Shown: positions 31,841-35,975 of the stretch, in pieces
How the letters are laid out: each line of letters opens with the position of its first letter
Position numbering within the stretch: position 1 is the first letter of the stretch
Virus record (IMG/VR): IMGVR_UViG_3300005288_000025
Span: 1-35,975 of that record
DNA from: a virus
Length of the DNA stretch: 35,975 nucleotides
Direction: 5' to 3' (one strand)
Translations under genes and position numbers: made by a program
Notes under the pieces: generated by a model
What the model was told of the DNA's origin: nothing
Database searches by the model: none
Seen by the model: only the letters and a program-made list of their open reading frames with translations

Positions 31841-32874
31841 TGACCGAACAAATGGCCAACCAGATGTTGCCCGCAACTACGCCCGCCACCGGTGCCGGGA
31901 CTCAGGTTTTTTCCTTCGGCGAGCCGACACCGGTCCTGGGCGGTCGGGAGGTGTTCGATTACCTGGAGTGCTGGTTCAACGGGCGGTGGTATGAGCCGCC
32001 GCTTTCGCTGGATGGGCTGGCCCGATCAGTGGGGGCGAGCGTGCACCTGCATTCGGGGTTGATGTTCAAGCGCAACCTGTTGAGCAAGACATTTATCCCG
32101 CATCCGCTGCTGTCGCGGGCTTCGTTTGAGCAGTTTGCGTTGGACTTCCTGTGCCTGGGCAATGGGTACCTTGAGGGCCGACGCTCGCGGTTGGGAGGGG
32201 TGCGTAAGCTGGAAACTCCGTTGGCCAAGTACATGCGCGCCGGGCCGGATGGGCAGTTCTACCAGGTGCGCGGGTGGAAGGATGAACATGCCTTTGAGCC
32301 GGACAGCATTTTTCATCTGCGGGAGGCGGATCTGCATCAGGAGATTTATGGGCTGCCGGAGTGGATCAGCGCGTTGCAGTCGGCGTTGCTGAACGAGTCG
32401 GCGACGCTGTTCCGACGTAAGTACTACGAGAATGGCAGCCATGCGGGGTTCATCTTGTACATGACGGACGCGGCGCAGACCGAGGCGGACATCGATGCGT
32501 TGCGCAAGGCACTGAAGGAGTCGAAGGGGCCGGGGAATTTCCGGAATCTGTTTGTTTACTCGCCGACCGGCAAGAAGGACGGGATTCAACTGATCCCGGT
32601 GAGCGAGGTGGCGGCGAAGGATGAATTCAACTCGATCAAGAATCAGACGCGGGATGACGTTTTGGCCAGCCTGCGCATTCCGCCGCAGTTGATGGGCATC
32701 GTTCCGCAGAATGCGGGTGGGTTTGGATCGATTCGGGAGGCGGCGCAGATTTATGCTGCCAATGAGTTGGAACCTATTCAGACGCGAATGCTTCAGCTAA
32801 ATGATTGGGTAGGGGAGGAGGTTATTCAGTTTAACTTATACAAGTTAAGTGGCTTAGAGTGTGGCGAGAGTTGA
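31840..32874 (+). CDS. Q: Portal protein gpQ
   Basis: A 344-aa portal of the PBSX/P2 gpQ type: EVFDYLECWFNGRWYEPPLS, HPLLSRASFEQFALDFLCLG and the LRIPPQLMGIVPQNAGGFGS block are diagnostic. It forms the head vertex ring for DNA passage. The ATG at 31840 overlaps the P stop. The last 20 or so codons (from about 32800) become AT-rich and the tail LYKLSGLECGES departs from the expected family end, suggesting that the insertion of the neighbouring retron DNA replaced the original 3' end. Confidence 0.94.
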   Translation: MTEQMANQMLPATTPATGAGTQVFSFGEPTPVLGGREVFDYLECWFNGRWYEPPLSLDGLARSVGASVHLHSGLMFKRNLLSKTFIPHPLLSRASFEQFALDFLCLGNGYLEGRRSRLGGVRKLETPLAKYMRAGPDGQFYQVRGWKDEHAFEPDSIFHLREADLHQEIYGLPEWISALQSALLNESATLFRRKYYENGSHAGFILYMTDAAQTEADIDALRKALKESKGPGNFRNLFVYSPTGKKDGIQLIPVSEVAAKDEFNSIKNQTRDDVLASLRIPPQLMGIVPQNAGGFGSIREAAQIYAANELEPIQTRMLQLNDWVGEEVIQFNLYKLSGLECGES

Positions 32875-33000
32875 AGTAAAAGCTGTCTTGTCGATATGGC
32901 TACTTAGTAGTTGTTGGGTCTAAGTGTGCATGCATTCTGCAAATTTTTAATGTGTAATGTAGTGGTTTGCGTCTTTTGAAGAAAATATATTAATCAGGAC
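32875..33000. other. AT-rich gap between portal and retron genes
   Basis: These 126 bp separate the convergent portal and reverse transcriptase genes. They include a tgcatgca palindrome but no clear GC stem with T run, so no terminator is called. Confidence 0.4.
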
Positions 33001-34773
33001 TTATGGGGCAAATATTTTTCCATGGTTGGTAATGATTTTAACTATAGAGTTTAGTAGTGGTTCAAAGCCGGAAAAGTCGATTGTTTTTTGGTTTGCTTTA
33101 ACGACATATTTAGAGAAGTGATTCTTGCTGTATTCAGTTGCAGAGTTGGATTTGTCGGATGGGTTGAATGTTTTTCCATCTAGCACCGTTTTAAGAAGTG
33201 TGGGGTCAAAAAGGTCTTCAATCATACTGTGTTTTTCCTTGCCCAAAGGGGTAGGTAGAACATAAAGATTTTGGCCGATGTAGTGTAGTTCGTCGCTTCC
33301 ATCCGGTTTTGAGCGGAGTTTCTTTATTGCTTGAATTTTGGTGTATATGTCACTCGCTCCGTGATCATTGTCAATCACCATGATCACCGGCTTCATTCCG
33401 TTCGGCGCTTTAAAAAAGGCACACTCTTTCGTGAAGCTAGACATGAACTTCATCAGCTCTCCAGAGCCACCGGTTAACCCCATCAAGCGCTTTATTTGAT
33501 CTGTGTATTTGAATAGCTTTATCTTAAGTTTTTTTGATCCGTCAGCTGAGGTTTCTACAAGTTGTGGGTATTTAGCTGATAAGCTGTAAATTGCGGCGTG
33601 CAGATAAATATTATCGGTTTTTCCCTCGCAAATAATAGTGGGGGTTGTGCTGGCATAGAAGTCTTTATAAAAGATAAATTTTCTATGTGATTGTTCAATG
33701 GCTTTCAGTTTTTCCGGGGCGGCCGTAAAGGCTGGGTTTAATGGGTTTTTTGCTCGCAGCTTTCTGTTGTACTCGTTAATCAAGTAAATGAAGCTAAATA
33801 TGCCATTTAATTGGTGTAGGCTGCCAGCGATTTTTTTTGCTGGACCAATTTTGTCTGCTTTTAATAATTCGAAGCTACCAGTGTGAAATAGACGATGAGC
33901 CATTGCCTTTGCTGTTCGATGATATTCAGCACGAACATGAACTTTTGAGTTGACTACCAATCCCGTCACTGTTTGTCTTGAATCTCTATACTGCAGTCGC
34001 GTCTTTTTTGGGTTTATTTCAAACCAAGAGGATTTGATTGTGTGTTCAAGCGTGGTGCCCGCAACCCATAAATGTGCGTCTGGATCAATGCATCTTGCAA
34101 GATTATTAGAAAAAGCTTTTTTGTTTGTGGAGAAGGTAATGTCGTCAGCGTAACGGGAGTAATTACATTTTTCAGTAAGTGCTAATTTTGCCAAGCGTAG
34201 ATCTAATATGTGTGCAATAAGATTAGATAGGATTGGTGAGCATGGACTACCCTGAGGTAGAGCGTTATTAAAGCATGCAATTTGAGCTAGGACAGTTGCA
34301 ACTTTTGGGTCGAGTTTAAAGTTTTCATTCTTTAAGAAGAAGCCCCTAACGCGTCCAAAGTGAATACTCCCGAAAAAATCTTTTAAATCGATGTTCAACA
34401 CTAGATTTCTATTTCGGTGAGTGACCGCGTTTGTAACTATTGAGTAACCAGGCTTAAATCCATGGGAAAGGGCGGTTTTTTTTGGGGATTTGTATTTAAT
34501 TAATATGGATTTTTTTGCTGCTATTGCTTTGTCAACTTCATCGCTACAATCTTGAAGAAGTGTTGCGACCTGCTTTTGTAAGTATTTCAGCTCCACGCAT
34601 GGAGCCAGTATAGTTCTGGCGCCGCCTGTCTTTTTAGGTATCTCAAACTCTGTGTATAAACTGCTTTTCGATCGTATATACAATAAGTAAGAAATTGACT
34701 TTGCAGGTACTTCTAGTATGTGCGCTAGATCGCTTAGGCTAGATGCCTTCCTTAGCTTTGCCAACCTGGACAT
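33001..34773 (-). CDS. Retron reverse transcriptase fused to a TOPRIM-type effector domain (Ec67-like)
   Basis: A 590-aa fusion, similar in size to the retron Ec67 protein. The reverse transcriptase part spans about 1-320: IPKKTGGARTI (45-55), the retron NAxxH motif (NAVTH, 115-119), LNIDLKDFF with catalytic Asp129, LPQGSPCSP (172-180), the YADD active site (208-211) and the retron VTG motif (269-271). The C-terminal part carries a TOPRIM/OLD-like core: ICEGKTDNIYL with Glu383, VIMVIDNDHGA with Asp468 and Asp470, and a final IEDLF. Retrons pair this enzyme with an RNA to make msDNA and guard against phages. The RNA gene ends 24 bp upstream. The gene is AT-rich, unlike the phage backbone. All key residues are intact. 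Confidence 0.95.
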   Translation of the reverse strand: MSRLAKLRKASSLSDLAHILEVPAKSISYLLYIRSKSSLYTEFEIPKKTGGARTILAPCVELKYLQKQVATLLQDCSDEVDKAIAAKKSILIKYKSPKKTALSHGFKPGYSIVTNAVTHRNRNLVLNIDLKDFFGSIHFGRVRGFFLKNENFKLDPKVATVLAQIACFNNALPQGSPCSPILSNLIAHILDLRLAKLALTEKCNYSRYADDITFSTNKKAFSNNLARCIDPDAHLWVAGTTLEHTIKSSWFEINPKKTRLQYRDSRQTVTGLVVNSKVHVRAEYHRTAKAMAHRLFHTGSFELLKADKIGPAKKIAGSLHQLNGIFSFIYLINEYNRKLRAKNPLNPAFTAAPEKLKAIEQSHRKFIFYKDFYASTTPTIICEGKTDNIYLHAAIYSLSAKYPQLVETSADGSKKLKIKLFKYTDQIKRLMGLTGGSGELMKFMSSFTKECAFFKAPNGMKPVIMVIDNDHGASDIYTKIQAIKKLRSKPDGSDELHYIGQNLYVLPTPLGKEKHSMIEDLFDPTLLKTVLDGKTFNPSDKSNSATEYSKNHFSKYVVKANQKTIDFSGFEPLLNSIVKIITNHGKIFAP

Positions 34774-34797
34774 GGATCATTCCATAAGTTAAGTGGT

Positions 34798-34931
34798 GGG
34801 CCTATAGACACTCATTTGCAAATGTCAATGAATCTCTGAATGGTGAGATTGCAAAAGCTATGTAGGGGCAATACCTGCCACCCTTGATGTCACATATCGC
34901 GATTCGCGATAAAAAATCTGTCTATAGGCCC
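34798..34931 (-). ncRNA. Retron msr-msd RNA
   Basis: Perfect 13-bp inverted repeats, gggcctatagaca and its complement (34919-34931 and 34798-34810), form the a1/a2 stem that brackets a retron RNA. Reading the minus strand, a1 is followed by G34918, the likely 2'-5' branch base, then a U run and a 6-bp hairpin (34896-34910, ATCGCG-loop-CGCGAT), then a second hairpin with one bulge (34864-34884): the msr. The msd holds a 6-bp stem with an 8-base loop (34831-34850) extended by a tttgc/gcaaa outer stem. The layout is that of the Ec67 RNA with a different sequence. Exact ends of msDNA are not determined. Confidence 0.88.
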
Positions 34932-34937
34932 GCTTGC

Positions 34938-34966
34938 ACAATACCAATGTGGCTTTCTGATGTCAT
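34938..34966 (-). promoter_or_regulatory. Promoter of the retron operon
   Basis: On the minus strand, -35 ATGACA (34966-34961), a 17-base spacer and -10 TATTGT (34943-34938) place transcription start about six bases later, exactly at the outer end of a1. One transcript would cover the RNA and then the reverse transcriptase. Confidence 0.6.
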
Positions 34967-35290
34967 CTCCTTTGTAGGTGGACAGATGTCGCCTCCCTGC
35001 GCGGCATCCATCGAACCTCGTGCGTTGATGGATAGCTGCTCTCGGATGGGATATTCATCAGCGCGCGCCGTCGTCCCCCCACCTCGCCTGCGGGCTAAAT
35101 GGGTCTTTTTTTCCGCAGTCCTGCACCTGGTCAGGCGCGGCCAAGGCCGGGCGATGTAGTGGTGGTTCCGAGAGTCAAAAAGCCTGCGGATCCCTGCGAA
35201 GGGTGGGCCGTTTGATAGGGCAGATCTGGCAAAGCGGGAGGCATGTAGACGAAACCATTCGATGCGTGTTTTCAGGAACACCATCGGAAA
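34967..35290. other. Non-coding stretch containing the cos region
   Basis: No gene could be supported. Open frames here are short, lack ribosome sites, and resemble no family. It holds the probable cos site (35070-35088). Similar non-coding DNA surrounds cos in P2-type phages. Confidence 0.5.
35070..35088 (-). other. cos: Probable cohesive-end (cos) site
   Basis: The minus strand reads ggcgaggtggggggacgac. P2's 19-base cohesive end, as I recall it, is ggcgaggcggggaaagcac, so the first 12 bases match at 11 positions. It lies beyond the 3' end of portal Q, where cos sits in P2 and phiCTX. The cut positions are not proven. Confidence 0.6.
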
Positions 35291-35567
35291 AAAGTAATGT
35301 GGTAATTCGAATATCGGAACACCGGTGAAAGCCCCGTATTCATTGGCTTTGCTGGCTTACTTCAGAAAGTAATTTTGAGTAATTAAAAAGGTAATATGTC
35401 TGTAAGTGACTGATTTATAAGGAGTGTATAGAAAGAAAAATTACTTCCTTAAAAGGTAATTACCTTACCTCTAAATTACTCAAATATTACCTTGTGCCGA
35501 TCCTTTGCAGGCCAGTGAAATCAAGGCTCTCAGCCGGATTGATCGTTCAGCTTACCAAAATTACCTT
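35291..35567. repeat. Cluster of GTAATT-type repeats (iteron-like)
   Basis: About ten copies of (A/G)(A/G)GTAAT(T) occur in both orientations: 35291, 35300, 35366, 35377, 35388, 35439, 35453, 35474, 35486 and 35559. A perfect 14-bp palindrome, aaggtaattacctt, is at 35453-35466. The stretch is markedly AT-rich. No gene is present. It looks like a protein-binding array, for example a replication origin or integrase arm region; which one is unknown. Confidence 0.5.
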
Positions 35568-35789
35568 TTTCCGATGCCGTTCCCGAAAAAAGGGCATCAC
35601 CTATCAGGCGGTATAGCCGATGGCCTCACCACTTACTCATGCGAATGACGAAGAAACACTCTCGCGCAAGTCGTTGTTGCCCGCACGGAAACGCTTGTAG
35701 GGAGTGCTTGGGATTGGAGCGACAGGCGTGTGTGCCGACTATGCGAGAGGAACGTCGCTTGTCCTGCCTGGGGGGAAAAAGAAAATGGG
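35568..35789. other. Non-coding stretch between repeat cluster and right arm
   Basis: No gene, RNA gene or clear regulatory motif could be supported in these 220 bp. Confidence 0.35.
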
Positions 35790-35806
35790 TGGTACGAAAA
35801 TGGTAC
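35790..35806. repeat. TGGTAC pair; probable right-arm integrase sites
   Basis: Two TGGTAC copies, 11 bp apart (35790 and 35801), match the GTACCA/TGGTAC cluster at the other end of the prophage. The ten bases aaaatggtac occur at 35797-35806 and, inverted, at 76-85. Confidence 0.4.
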
Positions 35807-35867
35807 GCGCGTTTCTTGATGATGCTGGAGGCCAGAGATTTAGCGGCCTATAGGATTAACCGTGCCA

Positions 35868-35876
35868 ATCCATCAT
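35868..35876. other. Candidate right attachment core (attR)
   Basis: A second copy of atccatcat, matching the window's first nine bases. It lies 62 bp outside the right TGGTAC pair, so DNA after it would be host. No tRNA gene is visible here. Short, so tentative. Confidence 0.3.
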
Positions 35877-35975
35877 CGGGGCGACGGAGAAGCGGCGGGA
35901 GAGCGGGGCGGGTGTGGCGGCGATTAGGGGCATTGGCGGTTCTGAGATGGGTGAGGCTGGGAGGTGGGGAGTTTA

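Noticed and set aside
34922-35284. Possible 120-aa gene on the minus strand covering the cos region
   Set aside because: It overlaps the retron promoter and cos, lacks a ribosome site, and its composition (RRRGGGTTARADE) looks like translated non-coding DNA.
35844-35853. ggcctatag, also present in the retron a1/a2 stem
   Set aside because: A nine-base match is expected about once in a few tens of kilobases of two-stranded DNA, and nothing around it is shared.
1-35975. CRISPR array or insertion sequence
   Set aside because: No regular repeat-spacer pattern and no transposase were seen; the repeats present are short phased or clustered binding-type motifs.

Overview
The window is an almost complete temperate prophage of about 35.9 kb with the P2/phiCTX (contractile-tail myovirus) gene set. 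The host is most likely a Pseudomonas. The clues are a GC-rich backbone, a pyocin-activator PrtN-type gene beside the integrase, and a phiCTX-like arrangement in which attachment region and cos lie beyond the portal gene. Every identification comes from reading sequence motifs and gene order; no database search was made.

Layout. 1-184: left attachment region with phased repeats. 185-1336 (+): tyrosine integrase. 1311-7343 (-): one long early operon read right to left: Cro-like regulator, YmfL/CII-like regulator, Ogr/Delta-like late activator, two small unknowns, a 904-aa primase-helicase, a small P-loop protein, several small unknowns, and the PrtN-type gene. 7344-7428: divergent operator/promoter. 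7429-7758 (+): small repressor, followed by a rho-independent terminator. 7859-9934 (+): accessory genes, ending in an AT-rich two-helix membrane protein. 9998-29913 (-): late genes D, U, T, E+E', FII, FI, tail fibre assembly, H, I, J, W, V, then an accessory insertion (21135-23161), S, R, the lysis cassette, X, L, M, N and O. 30083-32874 (+): terminase P and portal Q. 33001-34931 (-): a complete retron of the Ec67 kind, made of a 590-aa reverse transcriptase fused to a TOPRIM-type domain and its msr-msd RNA with its own promoter. 35070-35088: probable cos site. 35291-35567: dense GTAATT repeat cluster. 35790-35876: probable right attachment arm and core.

How it works together. The repressor and Cro-like protein contest the 7344-7428 switch. 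Once the early operon runs, the primase-helicase replicates DNA and the Ogr-like protein probably activates late promoters. Four copies of a dyad, TGTA-N11-TACA, support this: one each upstream of FI, V and the P/O divergence, and one in a duplicated V promoter. Lysis uses a holin, a muramidase and embedded Rz/Rz1 spanins.

Accessory DNA sits in three places where such phages usually carry cargo: next to the repressor, at the V promoter, and between Q and cos. All three carry AT-rich genes unlike the backbone. The most notable cargo is the retron. Next are the two cargo genes at V, separated by a decayed duplicate of the V promoter and 5' end, and the two-helix membrane protein near the repressor.
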